A DNA stretch of 55,172 nucleotides from Synechococcus sp. UW140 (GTDB lineage Bacteria > Cyanobacteriota > Cyanobacteriia > PCC-6307 > Cyanobiaceae): contig CAMBZX010000003.1 of NCBI GenBank assembly GCA_945872185.1, forward strand, positions 1 to 55,172. Reading direction: 5' to 3'. Positions within the stretch are counted from its first letter, which is position 1. Each line of letters opens with the position of its first letter. This document shows positions 35,807 through 44,002 of the stretch, in pieces. Both the position numbers and the translations under genes were made by a program. The notes beneath the pieces were generated by a model that saw nothing but the letters and a program-made list of their open reading frames with translations, did not search any database and was not told the origin of the DNA.

Positions 35807-36153
35807 GGACTGGGATGCGATGGACGGGGTTGAGCGCCGTCGCGATCCGCGCTCTGGTCTTGATCAGCCGCGCCAGGGCCGGTCCTGGTGGGATCAGCCC
35901 AGTTGAGTGGGGCCCACGTTGGATGAAGCCAGGCTGAAGGCCTTGGGCCTGCCTTGTGGCTGGCCTCGCGGGACAGTGGAAGCCTCCACAGCGTGTCCTG
36001 ATGGCCACGCTGGGCAGCCGCGGCCGGGGAAGGGCCGTGGTTCCGGTCAACAGGCAGTTCAGCCAACAACAAAGCCTGCCCCAAGGGGCAGGCTTGCGTC
36101 TCAGGCCCGGGCCGGCTGCTTGGCCCGCTCAGTTCCGCTCTTTTCCGTGCAGC
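35807..36153. other. Gene-free gap with the CAAD gene terminator
   Basis: No gene is supported in these 347 bp; ORFs on both strands are low-complexity shadows. Only the terminator at 36,061-36,095 is clear. The left part has several short inverted repeats (for example GTGGG/CCCAC near 35,910) of no evident role. Confidence 0.5.
36061..36095 (-). terminator. Intrinsic terminator of the CAAD-domain gene
   Basis: An 11-bp perfect stem AAGCCTGCCCC / GGGGCAGGCTT (36072-36082 with 36085-36095) has a 2-nt loop. On the minus strand it is followed by TGTTGTTGG. It lies 59 bp past the CAAD gene stop. Confidence 0.75.
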
Positions 36154-36564
36154 TCAGCCGAGGTACTCCTTGCGCACACCCTGCAGCTTGGCGAGCACGG
36201 CGTTGCGCTTCTCACCGGTGGTGAGGTTGTGCCAGCTCCATTGGCCCACCACGACGAGGCCGAGCAGCTCCAGCAGGCCCGGGATGATCGGCAGCAGATT
36301 GATGGTGTCGAGCACGCCCTTGATCAGGATCTGGGCAACGATCACCGCCAGGATGATGCCGGCGGCTTTGCCGATCTTCCCCACCTGGGTCCAATCCACC
36401 TTGTCGAGGGTTTCGTTGACCTTGCCGATCACCTCGCCGTAGCGCTCGCTGAAGTCAAAGCCCCCTTCGGCTGGGCCTCCCGAAGCCTGGCTGCCGGCAG
36501 CCTTGGAGCCAGCGACGCTTTCCATGACCTCGGTGGTGGTGTCACTGGTGGTGGTGTCACTCAT
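36154..36564 (-). CDS. CAAD-domain (CURT1-like) thylakoid membrane protein
   Basis: The 136-residue protein has a Thr/Ser-rich N-terminus and an amphipathic segment (SERYGEVIGKVNETLDKVDWTQVG). Two close transmembrane helices follow (AGIILAVIVAQILIKGVLDTI and LIPGLLELLGLVVVGQWSW-like), then NLTTGEKRNAVLAKLQGVRKEYLG. This is the CAAD domain, also found appended to some cyanobacterial aminoacyl-tRNA synthetases and shared with the plant curvature protein CURT1. A role in thylakoid curvature is likely by homology. It diverges from the JAMM gene with a 44-bp gap and has its own terminator. Confidence 0.85.
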   Translation of the reverse strand: MSDTTTSDTTTEVMESVAGSKAAGSQASGGPAEGGFDFSERYGEVIGKVNETLDKVDWTQVGKIGKAAGIILAVIVAQILIKGVLDTINLLPIIPGLLELLGLVVVGQWSWHNLTTGEKRNAVLAKLQGVRKEYLG

Positions 36565-36608
36565 GGAGGGGAAGGACTCACGTACGGCACGGCCGGTAAC
36601 TTACCGCT

Positions 36609-37067
36609 GTGGACCCTTACTTGCCAGGGGAGATCAGGATCGATCGGCTGGCGCTGACGGTTCTGCGGGCCGATCTGGGCGGTGCCCTGCCCCTGGAGGG
36701 CTGTGGGCTGCTGCTGGGTCTGCGGGATGGGCCCCTCTGGCGGATTCGGCGGATCTGGCCCTGTCGCAACATCTGGGAGCCGGCCGCCGAGCGCACGCGG
36801 CGGTTTGCGATTGATCCGCGCGAGCAGCTGCTGGCCCAGCGCTGGGCTCGGCAGCGCGACTGGCAGGTACTGGGCTCGGCCCACAGCCATCCCAGCAGCG
36901 AGCCGGTGCCCTCGGCGATTGATTGCCAGCTGGCCTTCGCGCCGACGCTGATGCTGATCCTGGGGCTGGCCGCAACCCCTGAGCTGGAGCTCGCCGCCTG
37001 GTGGCTGGAGGGTGAGGCTCAGCCAGGCAGCCCTTGCCGGCGCCTGGGGTGGAGAATGGGGGATTGA
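36609..37067 (+). CDS. M67-family (JAMM/MPN+) metallopeptidase
   Basis: The 152-residue protein has the full JAMM zinc site: Glu in LPLEGCGLLLG (about residue 31), then SAHSHPSSEPVPSAID with HxH, the conserved Ser and Asp. Bacterial members such as Mec of Mycobacterium cleave amino acids or proteins from ubiquitin-like sulfur carriers. The start is GTG 36609. It is followed 52 bp later by a MoeB-rhodanese gene, which activates such carriers, so a sulfur-transfer role is likely. No carrier gene is visible in the window. Confidence 0.82.
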   Translation: MDPYLPGEIRIDRLALTVLRADLGGALPLEGCGLLLGLRDGPLWRIRRIWPCRNIWEPAAERTRRFAIDPREQLLAQRWARQRDWQVLGSAHSHPSSEPVPSAIDCQLAFAPTLMLILGLAATPELELAAWWLEGEAQPGSPCRRLGWRMGD

Positions 37068-37119
37068 GCCGTAGGCAGCCGTACTGCCGCGGCAGTGGTT
37101 CACGCTTTTTCCCCCTGCC

Positions 37120-38292
37120 ATGCTTCCTCCCGACACCAGCGGCGTTCAGCTCAGTCCCGATGAGGTGGCCCGTTTTTCGCGCCATCTGATCCTGCCGGAG
37201 GTGGGGATGGAGGGCCAGAAGCGGCTGAAGGCGGCCTCGGTGCTCTGTGTCGGTACGGGCGGCCTCGGGTCACCGCTGCTGCTCTATCTGGCCGCCGCCG
37301 GCGTGGGCCGGCTTGGCATCGTTGATTTCGATGTGGTGGACCACAGCAACCTGCAGCGCCAGGTGATCCATGGCACCAGCTGGGTGGGCAAGCCCAAGAT
37401 TGAATCGGCCAAGGCCCGCATCCTGGAGCTCAATCCCCACTGCCAGGTGGATCTCTACGAGACCGCGCTCACCAGTGAGAACGCCCTGGAGATCATCGCC
37501 GGCTACGACCTGGTGTGTGACGGCACCGACAACTTCCCCACCCGTTACCTGGTCAACGACGCTTGCGTGCTGCTGGGCAAGCCGAATGTGTATGGCTCGA
37601 TCTTCCGCTTTGAGGGCCAGGCCACGGTGTTCAACCTCGATGCCGCAAGTCCCAACTACCGCGATCTCTTCCCCGAGCCGCCACCGCCGGGCATGGTGCC
37701 CTCCTGCGCCGAAGGCGGCGTGGTGGGGGTGCTGCCGGGGATCATCGGCGTGATCCAGGCCACCGAGGCGCTGAAGATCATCACCGGCATCGGCACCACC
37801 CTGAGCGGCCGCCTGCTGCTGTTCGATGCCCTGCAGATGAAGTTCCGCGAGCTGAAGCTGCGGCCCAATCCGGAGCGCCCGCTGATCGAGAAGCTGATTG
37901 ACTATCAGGAGTTTTGCGGAGTCGGTGGTACTGCTCCCGGTCAGGAGGAGGCAGGCGCCGTGCTGAGCATCAGTGTCAAGGAACTGCAGGCGTTGCTGGC
38001 GGGCGATACCGGTGGTCTGGTGCTGCTCGATGTGCGCAATCCTCCCGAAGTGGAGATTGCGGCGATTCCCGGTGCCCTGTTGATCCCCCTGGATCGCATC
38101 GAAAGCGGTGAGGCGGTGGAGGAGGTGCGCCGGCTGGCTGCAGGCAAGACCCTCTACGTGCATTGCAAGCTGGGCGGACGCTCGGCCAAGGCGCTGATCG
38201 CTTTGGCACGGCACGGCATCGAGGGCGTGAATGTGGCCGGTGGCATCCAGGCCTGGAGTCAGGAGGTGGATCCCTCCGTGCCCCAGTACTGA
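37120..38292 (+). CDS. moeB: MoeB/MoeZ-type adenylyltransferase with rhodanese domain
   Basis: The 390-residue protein is an E1-like enzyme that adenylates the C-terminus of sulfur carriers (MoaD/ThiS type) and passes sulfur to them. The ThiF/MoeB domain (about 1-255) begins FSRHLILPEVGMEGQKRL, with VLCVGTGGLGSPLLLYL, DNFPTRYLVNDAC and SCAEGGVVGVLPG. Zinc-Cys pairs of canonical MoeB appear reduced. The rhodanese domain (about 280-390) has the active Cys in VHCKLGGRSAKAL. ATG 37120 is preceded by pyrimidine-rich sequence. Five bp separate its stop from the ion-channel GTG. Confidence 0.9.
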   Translation: MLPPDTSGVQLSPDEVARFSRHLILPEVGMEGQKRLKAASVLCVGTGGLGSPLLLYLAAAGVGRLGIVDFDVVDHSNLQRQVIHGTSWVGKPKIESAKARILELNPHCQVDLYETALTSENALEIIAGYDLVCDGTDNFPTRYLVNDACVLLGKPNVYGSIFRFEGQATVFNLDAASPNYRDLFPEPPPPGMVPSCAEGGVVGVLPGIIGVIQATEALKIITGIGTTLSGRLLLFDALQMKFRELKLRPNPERPLIEKLIDYQEFCGVGGTAPGQEEAGAVLSISVKELQALLAGDTGGLVLLDVRNPPEVEIAAIPGALLIPLDRIESGEAVEEVRRLAAGKTLYVHCKLGGRSAKALIALARHGIEGVNVAGGIQAWSQEVDPSVPQY

Positions 38293-38297
38293 GCACG

Positions 38298-39113
38298 GTG
38301 CCCCCCTTGGCGATCGAGCGGCGGCGGCCAGCTCTCAGCCGGGTGCGCCTGGCAAGGCTGGAGCGCCAGTTCTTGCCGCTGCTGTTCACGGTGCTGCTGC
38401 CGATCCTGGTGTTGCCCCAGACGGCCACGGGTCATCGAGCTGGCAATGCTCTGTTGGCCATCGTCGTTTCGGTGCTGGTCCTGCAGTCGATCCGCACCTT
38501 GGGGCGGGCCGGCAGTGAGGAAGGGCTCGCCCTGCGTCACCGGGGCTACGCCTTGTTTGGTTTGCTGGTGATGGCCACACTCTGGATTCCGGTGGTGCGG
38601 GGCAGCTGGCAGCTGCCGGCGTTGAAGGCCACGGTGTTGACCAGCCTGTCGCTGTTCTTTCTGATCACCTCGGTGCGACTTGTGCGGCTGCTGGCCCGGG
38701 TGCCGCGGGTGAATGCCCAGGTGATGGCCGGGGCGGCCGCCGGCTATCTGTTGCTGGGGTTCACCGGGGGGGTGCTGGCCACCGCCACGGAGGTGTTCAA
38801 ACCCGGCAGCTTTCTGTTGGGTCACCTGGCCCATCAGCAGCTGCTGCTGGATCGGCTCACTTATTTCAGCTTCGTCACGATTGCCGGTCTGGGCTATGGC
38901 GATGTGCTGCCTGGCAATGCTATCGGCGAGCGCTTTGTGATTCTGCTGAGCGTGTCCAGCACGCTTTATGTGGCCCTGTTGGTGGGGCTGCTGCTGGGGC
39001 GTTTCATCGCCTCCCAGGAGGTACTGATTCTGGAGGAAGACAGCCTGCTGACGGGGGGCAATCCTGCGGCGATCGAGCGTGGCGATGATGACGGGAATCC
39101 AGAGCTTCAGTAA
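38298..39113 (+). CDS. Ion-channel (potassium channel family) membrane protein
   Basis: The 271-residue membrane protein has about four to five hydrophobic helices before a single pore loop and a final helix. The pore reads TYFSFVTIAGLGYGDVLPG, a K+-filter GYGD with GL ahead of it in place of the usual TV or TL. It has no RCK/TrkA-N domain; the C-terminus is short and acidic. The gene starts at GTG 38298 just after moeB; the longer track ORF overlaps the rhodanese domain in another frame. Its 3' end overlaps the convergent BtuR-type gene by 7 nt. Selectivity for K+ is inferred. Confidence 0.75.
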   Translation: MPPLAIERRRPALSRVRLARLERQFLPLLFTVLLPILVLPQTATGHRAGNALLAIVVSVLVLQSIRTLGRAGSEEGLALRHRGYALFGLLVMATLWIPVVRGSWQLPALKATVLTSLSLFFLITSVRLVRLLARVPRVNAQVMAGAAAGYLLLGFTGGVLATATEVFKPGSFLLGHLAHQQLLLDRLTYFSFVTIAGLGYGDVLPGNAIGERFVILLSVSSTLYVALLVGLLLGRFIASQEVLILEEDSLLTGGNPAAIERGDDDGNPELQ

Positions 39114-40300
39114 TCCACGCCCCGCTTGAGATCCACGCCCCGTTCGGCGTAGTGCTTGTGGCACACCATCTCCGAGTGCACGCTGGCCAGATCGAAGTAG
39201 GCGGGGCGGCTCTTGCAGCGACCGGTGATGATCACCTCGGTTTCGGCCGGTTTGCGCAGCAGGGTCTGGACAATCGGCTCCACCGGCAGCAACTCGAGAT
39301 CCACGGTGGGGTTGAGTTCATCGAGGATCACGGTTTTGTACAGCCCGCTGGCAATTGCCGCCCGGGCGATCTCCCAGGCCCGCTCCGCCTCCACATAGTC
39401 GATCGGCTGCTGCTGGCCGCGCCAGACGATCGCATCCCGCCCGGAGCGCAGGTGATCCACCAGGTGGGGATAGCTCTCGCGCAGGGCCGCGATGGCGGCA
39501 TCTTCGGTGTAGCCACTGCCGCCTTTGAGCCATTGCAGGATCAGCACCCGGTGGCTCTTGTCCTGGCTGATGCCGCGGCCGATCGCCTGCAGGGCCTTGC
39601 CCAGGGCGCTGGTGGATTTGCCCTTGCCCTCGCCGGTGTAAATCTCAATGCCATCGAGGCCGGCGCCACTGATCTGGCTGTCGATCTCGCCGTCCGGCAG
39701 GCGGCGGCGATGGGCGCGCATCTCTGAGTGCAGATCGGCCAGCTGCACCAGCTGGGCCGGCGCGCCGCGGCCGGTGCAGATCACCTCCATTCCGGCGGGT
39801 TTGGCGGAGAGGGTGCGCACCACTTCCGCTGGATCCAGCAGGCCCAGATCCAGCACCGGGTTGATCTCGTCCAGCACCACCACCGAATAGAGGTTGCTGG
39901 CGATGGCGCCCTTGGCGATATCCCAGCCCCGCTGCGCCTCCTGGCGGTCGAAGCGGCTGGCCTGCTCGGCGGTGAAGAAATCGCCGCGACCGGTGCGCAC
40001 CTGATCGATCAGATGGGGGAATCCCTGCTGCAGGGCCTCGATCGCACTGTCTTCGTCGTAGGAGCGGCCGGGGCCTTTCAGGAAGCGCAGCAGCAGCACG
40101 CGGGTGCGTTTCTGTTCGCAGATGCCCAGCCCGATGGTGCGCAGCACCACGCCCAGGGCCGCCTGGCTTTTGCCTTTGCCGTCGCCGTCGTAGACGTGCA
40201 GCTGGCCATGGTCGCGCTCCTCGCTGCCGGCGGCGGTGCGGATGCCAATCCCCCGGCCGGTACCCCGTTGCGGTGTCTGGGTGCTGCTTGAGCCTGGCAT
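39107..40300 (-). CDS. Tandem cob(I)yrinic acid a,c-diamide adenosyltransferase (BtuR/CobO-type)
   Basis: The 397-residue protein contains two copies of the CobA/CobO/BtuR fold, each normally a separate enzyme of about 180-200 residues. Copy 1 (about 35-205) has P-loop YDGDGKGKSQAALG and SVVVLDEINPVLDLGLL. Copy 2 (about 215-385) has YTGEGKGKSTSALG and KTVILDELNPTVDLELL. Both keep the SEM-type region (DLHSEMRAH and SVHSEMVCH). The enzyme puts the adenosyl group on the corrinoid in cobalamin synthesis. ATG 40300 is used; GTG 40315 would add five residues. Confidence 0.85.
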   Translation of the reverse strand: MPGSSSTQTPQRGTGRGIGIRTAAGSEERDHGQLHVYDGDGKGKSQAALGVVLRTIGLGICEQKRTRVLLLRFLKGPGRSYDEDSAIEALQQGFPHLIDQVRTGRGDFFTAEQASRFDRQEAQRGWDIAKGAIASNLYSVVVLDEINPVLDLGLLDPAEVVRTLSAKPAGMEVICTGRGAPAQLVQLADLHSEMRAHRRRLPDGEIDSQISGAGLDGIEIYTGEGKGKSTSALGKALQAIGRGISQDKSHRVLILQWLKGGSGYTEDAAIAALRESYPHLVDHLRSGRDAIVWRGQQQPIDYVEAERAWEIARAAIASGLYKTVILDELNPTVDLELLPVEPIVQTLLRKPAETEVIITGRCKSRPAYFDLASVHSEMVCHKHYAERGVDLKRGVDY

Positions 40301-40321
40301 GGACGGGGTGTTCACAACCTG

Positions 40322-41305
40322 ATGCTACCCAGGTTGGACCGTGCGTTTGCCAGGATCGCCCCCATGCTGTTCACCTTGTTGGAGTCGCTCCCGCCCGAGC
40401 TCGAGCGGGCCCTGGCGGCCTTGAGGCGGCAGTTGGCCGCCTGGGATCAGGTGGTGGTGGCCTATTCCGGTGGAGTGGACAGTGCGCTGGTGGCGGCTCT
40501 GGCGGTGGAGGCCCTGCAGGAGCGTGCCCTGGCGATCACCGGGGTTTCCCCCGCCCTGGCGCCCCATCTGCGCCAGGAGGCCCGGGCCCAGGCGGCCTGG
40601 CTGGGCCTGCGTCATCGGGAGCTGGCCACGGCGGAACTGGATGATCCCGCCTATGCCGCCAATCCCGAGGATCGCTGCTATGCCTGCAAGCGGGAACTGC
40701 ATCGTGTGCTGGCACCGATCGCGGCGGCGGCCGGGGCGGCCGTGGTGCTCGATGGCGTCAACCGCGACGACCTCGGCGATCATCGACCCGGCATCCGCGC
40801 CGCCCGCGAGCAGGGGGTGCGCTCACCCCTGGCGGAACTCGGTGTGGACAAGGCCGGCGTGCGCCAGATCTCCCGGGCGCTGGGCTTTCCCTGGTGGGAC
40901 AAGCCGGCCCAGCCCTGTCTGGCCTCCCGCTTTCCCTATGGCGAACCGATCAGTGCCGCCCGGTTGGTACGGGTGGCGGCGGCGGAGGACTGGTTCCGGC
41001 AGCGGTGGGGGGGCGCCTTGCGGGTGCGCAGCCAGGGGGAAACGGCCCGGATTGAACTGCCGGCGGATCGTCTGGCCGAGGTGCTGCAGCAGTTGGCCGG
41101 CGGTCGCCGGCGCCAGGAGTTGGTGGCCGCCTTTTCAGGGCTGGGTTTTGTGGCCGTGTCCCTCGATCTCGAGGGCCTGGTGAGCGGCAAGCTCAACCGG
41201 GTGCTGCTGGAGCCGCCAGCGACGCAGCAGCCAGATCCAGATCAGGGGGCGCCAGATCAGCTGGCTTCCGATCAGTCAGTTGGCTTCCGATCAGTCAGTG
41301 GTTGA
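40322..41305 (+). CDS. larE: LarE-family ATP-dependent sacrificial sulfur transferase
   Basis: The 327-residue protein has the PP-loop ATPase motif VVVAYSGGVDSALV (about residue 48) that adenylates its substrate. In Lactobacillus LarE, a Cys (C176) donates its own sulfur to make the nickel-pincer cofactor of lactate racemase. The matching Cys is here in KPAQPCLASRFPYG. CYACKRELH also fits the family. No larB, larC or larA is in the window, so the final cofactor use is unknown. ATG 40322 is the first start; ATG 40364 (MLFTLLESLP) is equally possible. The C-terminal tail ends in a 19-bp tandem repeat. Confidence 0.88.
   Translation: MLPRLDRAFARIAPMLFTLLESLPPELERALAALRRQLAAWDQVVVAYSGGVDSALVAALAVEALQERALAITGVSPALAPHLRQEARAQAAWLGLRHRELATAELDDPAYAANPEDRCYACKRELHRVLAPIAAAAGAAVVLDGVNRDDLGDHRPGIRAAREQGVRSPLAELGVDKAGVRQISRALGFPWWDKPAQPCLASRFPYGEPISAARLVRVAAAEDWFRQRWGGALRVRSQGETARIELPADRLAEVLQQLAGGRRRQELVAAFSGLGFVAVSLDLEGLVSGKLNRVLLEPPATQQPDPDQGAPDQLASDQSVGFRSVSG
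41262..41299. repeat. Perfect 19-bp tandem duplication at the larE 3' end
   Basis: Two exact copies of TGGCTTCCGATCAGTCAGT lie head to tail (41262-41280 and 41281-41299), within the last codons of larE. The unit is not a multiple of three, so the two copies are read in different frames (LASDQS then GFRSVS), and the copy number decides which stop is used. Confidence 0.9.
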
Positions 41306-41400
41306 ACCAGCCGCCAGCAGGACAGCCAACCACGGATTAACCAAGTCAAACCGTGGACCGGCCAGTTCAAACCGGTGACGGGCAATGGCGGTTCAGCCCC

Positions 41401-41442
41401 AAAAAAAAACAGCGGCAAAGCCTGATCGAGGCTTGCCGCTGT
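41401..41442 (-). terminator. Intrinsic terminator of speD
   Basis: On the minus strand a 14-bp stem with one bulge (ACAGCGGCAAGCCT pairing 41409-41423) is followed by nine Ts. It lies 38 bp past the speD stop. It is a textbook Rho-independent terminator. Confidence 0.93.
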
Positions 41443-41480
41443 CGGGAGGGGACGCGATGAACGGTGGCTCCAGCGCGGGA

Positions 41481-41987
41481 TCAGGCGGCAGTGAGCACGG
41501 GATCGCGTTCACTGCCTTCAATCGTGGCCGGAGTTTCGCGCCGAAAGCTGGTGAGCTTGTGGCGACCCGCATGGAGCTCCTCGCACAGCACCTGACAGGC
41601 CCTTTCGGGCATGGTGTGATCGCCACAGGTGAACACATCGACCGCCGCATAGCCGGATTCCGGCCAGGTGTGAATCGAGATGTGGGACTCGGCCAGCAAG
41701 GCGAGGCCAGTGACGCCCTGGGGTTCAAAGCGGTGGGTGATCAGGTTGAGCAGGGTGGCACCAGCACGCTTTGCTGCTGTCGTGATGGTGTCCCTGAGAA
41801 ATGCTTCGTCGTCGAGCCGCGAACTGTCGCAGTCGTAGAGCTCGAGGATGCAGTGTTTCCCAACCGCGTCCGTGACGTTCGGCGGGGGGGCAATCTCGGT
41901 GCTGGCCTTGGCTTTGAGGGGGAGTGGCTGGTGGGCGGCTCCGTTCCATCCCGGATTGGGGTGGAGGCAGGGCAGGCTCTGGTTCAT
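41481..41987 (-). CDS. speD: S-adenosylmethionine decarboxylase proenzyme
   Basis: The 168-residue proenzyme self-cleaves at Glu-Ser in [17 protein letters not shown] to form the pyruvoyl group, then decarboxylates SAM for spermidine synthesis. The conserved start of the fold, [12 protein letters not shown], lies at about residue 43. So an N-terminal leader of about 40 residues precedes the usual 120-130-residue bacterial form. [13 protein letters not shown] matches the C-terminal part. I choose ATG 41987 (MNQSLPC). The recF-speD neighbourhood is common in cyanobacteria. Confidence 0.92.
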   Translation of the reverse strand: MNQSLPCLHPNPGWNGAAHQPLPLKAKASTEIAPPPNVTDAVGKHCILELYDCDSSRLDDEAFLRDTITTAAKRAGATLLNLITHRFEPQGVTGLALLAESHISIHTWPESGYAAVDVFTCGDHTMPERACQVLCEELHAGRHKLTSFRRETPATIEGSERDPVLTAA

Positions 41988-42065
41988 CAGGGGTCCAGAC
42001 AACAACAGAGCGATCACCATACGTCTCGGGCGGCATTAGGGCGGCCTTAAGTCCAAAGCTGTCGC

Positions 42066-43226
42066 TCATTGCCCACAGAGGTGGCCGGCTTGCATGCGCA
42101 CCACCTGGGACTCTGAGCGCCAGCCGCCGCTGAAGGCATCGAGATGGGTGGCACTCACCAGACACTGGTGGCCGGCGCCCACCGCTTCCAGCAGCAGCTG
42201 CTGGCGCTGGGGGTCGAGCTCGGCCAGCACGTCGTCGAGCAGCAGCAGCGGCGCCTGGCCCACCACCTGGCCCACCAGCTCCAGTTCAGCCAGCTTCAGG
42301 GCCAGCACCAGGGTGCGTTGCTGGCCGGCCGAGCCGTAGCGGCGGGCCGGTTGGTCAGCCAGCAGCAGGGTGACGTCGTCGCGATGGGGGCCCACCAGGC
42401 ACTGGCCCAATCGTTCCTCCTGGGGGCGCTGCTGCCGCAGCTGCTCCTCCATGGCCATGCGCCAGAGCTGTTCCTGATCGCTGTCTTCGGCTGCGCTGGT
42501 GAGCTCGGTGCCGCTGCGGTAGGCCAGGGCCAGGGGCTCGCCGGAGCCGCCGATCCGCTGCTGCCAGGTGCTCGCCAGTGGTTCCAGCCGCCGCAGGGCC
42601 CGCCAGCGGCGCCGGTGCAGACGGGTGCCGATCAGGGCCATCTGCTGGTCGAAGACATCGAGCAGGCCGGCCCGATCGGCCAGGCCCAGGCCGCGGCGCA
42701 GCAGTTGGCTGCGCTGGCGCAGCAGGCGGCCATAGCGGCTGAGCAGGGCGCCATAGACCGGCTCCAGTTGCAGCACCACCCGGTCCAGCCATTGGCGGCG
42801 CAGGGCGGGTTCGCCGCGCACCAGATCCAGATCGAGGGCGCTGAAGCCGACGCAGCGCAGCGGTCCGATCAGATCGTGTTGGCGCTCCAGCAGCTTGTCG
42901 TTGCGCAAAGCCTGGCGCCCGCCCCGGCCGCGCAGGCGCAGCTCCAGGCTGTCGCCATCGCCGGTGAGGGCTCGCAGCCGGCTGGCGGGTTGGCCGTGGC
43001 TGATCAGATCCCGATCGCTGGCGCAGCGGTGCGAACGCAGGCTGGTGAGCAGTTCCACCGCCTCCAGCAGATTCGATTTGCCCGCCCCATTGGCGCCGAT
43101 CACCAGCAGCCTGGGGGCTTCCAGGGTCAGCTGCAGCCCGGCCAGATTGCGGAAGTGCAGCAGCTCCAGGCGGTGCAGCCGGATAGGTCTGGGGCGATCA
43201 GCGGCTAAGGTACCCCCAACAGGCAT
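42066..43226 (-). CDS. recF: DNA replication and repair protein RecF
   Basis: The 386-residue RecF is an SMC-like ATPase that helps load RecA at single-strand gaps. Walker A is [19 protein letters not shown]. The ABC signature region is near [18 protein letters not shown], and Walker B with D-loop is [17 protein letters not shown]. Its start region [15 protein letters not shown] is typical. ATG 43226 is used. It lies 71 bp from the divergent tRNA-Arg and 78 bp ahead of speD. Confidence 0.96.
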   Translation of the reverse strand: MPVGGTLAADRPRPIRLHRLELLHFRNLAGLQLTLEAPRLLVIGANGAGKSNLLEAVELLTSLRSHRCASDRDLISHGQPASRLRALTGDGDSLELRLRGRGGRQALRNDKLLERQHDLIGPLRCVGFSALDLDLVRGEPALRRQWLDRVVLQLEPVYGALLSRYGRLLRQRSQLLRRGLGLADRAGLLDVFDQQMALIGTRLHRRRWRALRRLEPLASTWQQRIGGSGEPLALAYRSGTELTSAAEDSDQEQLWRMAMEEQLRQQRPQEERLGQCLVGPHRDDVTLLLADQPARRYGSAGQQRTLVLALKLAELELVGQVVGQAPLLLLDDVLAELDPQRQQLLLEAVGAGHQCLVSATHLDAFSGGWRSESQVVRMQAGHLCGQ

Positions 43227-43297
43227 GGCCGCAGGCGTCGTCGTCGCATGGATGAGTTTTCATCCGTCGCAACCGACTCCCAGGCTTGCCTGGTTTT

Positions 43298-43371
43298 GGG
43301 CATGTAGCTCAGTTGGATAGAGCGTCAGATTCCGGTTCTGAATGTCGGGGGTTCGAGTCCCTCCATGCTCG
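43298..43371 (+). tRNA. tRNA-Arg (anticodon CCG)
   Basis: The acceptor GGGCATG pairs with CATGCTC (one G-U). The D arm is TAGCTCAGTTGGATAGAGC, and the anticodon stem TCAGA/TCTGA encloses TTCCGGT, giving CCG. The T loop is GGTTCGAGTCC, and the discriminator is G. CCA is not encoded. The 3' end opens on a gene-poor, composition-shifted stretch. Confidence 0.95.
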
Positions 43372-44002
43372 TTAATGTCTTCCGCCGCCGGAACGGTGAA
43401 GATGATCAGGTTGAGATGGCGACGGTTTGAGATGGCGGCGTTGGCTCTGGTTTGAATGGAGCCGAGGGCAGGCTCCAACCCGCTTGAAATCGTTGCAGTA
43501 GGCCCAGGTTCCATGGCTGCAACAGTCCTGAGAATCGGCCGGGATTGAGTTGATCAGGCGCCTGACTTCACGTTCAGTTGTCGGTGGGTCTAGCTGGCCC
43601 AGCAAGGTCTGTGCAGCCAGAGGCAGTGGTCCGGGAGCTGTTTGAGCGCAGCTGGTGGAATTGAATCCTTCCTGTCTGGGATCGGCACGCCACGGAGCCA
43701 TCTGGACACTCAATGGATGGTTGGGCCTGGTTCTTTTCTAGGGGTGATTGACACCTTGATTGTCAGGCAGAATTCGAAGATCTTTCTGTTATCAAGGAGA
43801 TTGAATCCGGAAGCAGGCCGAGATAGCAGTGAATCAATCTCGATGTGCTGATCCAGGTGAATCCATTGCCCAGCAATCGCGCTCAATCGTCAGCCATGCC
43901 TGATGTGTGCTTTATCGGCCACCCCAGGGCCGGGTGGTCCAGCTCCCGCCCGCAACGGCAGCGTTGAAGGCCCCTGGCCAGGCAGCGGCCCGCCCGGCTC
44001 CC
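43372..44002. other. Gene-poor, AT-richer region beside tRNA-Arg
   Basis: This 631-bp gap lies between tRNA-Arg and the GNAT gene. The part near 43,730-43,880 is visibly AT-richer than the rest of the window. A copy of the dispersed repeat is at 43,630-43,715. No intact gene is recognised; ORFs of 69 and 113 codons show no family features. No integrase gene or clear duplicate of the tRNA 3' end was seen. Confidence 0.5.
43630..43715 (+). repeat. Dispersed repeat, copy B
   Basis: It shares an exact 21-bp block (43677-43697) with minus-strand 29017-29037 and similar flanks. In one frame it reads QLVELNPSCLGSARHGAIW, related to ELVELRFDTDLPCMGSARHG of copy A. That frame has a stop just upstream (TGAGCGCAG), so this copy is not an intact gene. 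The limits are approximate. Confidence 0.6.

Noticed and set aside
40322-41305. NAD synthetase or GMP synthase-type identity for the PP-loop protein
   Set aside because: The CLASRFPYG Cys motif and overall layout point to LarE instead.
43298-43371. att site at the tRNA-Arg 3' end
   Set aside because: I looked for a second copy of the CCTCCATGCTC end in the adjacent gap and did not see one, and no integrase is nearby.
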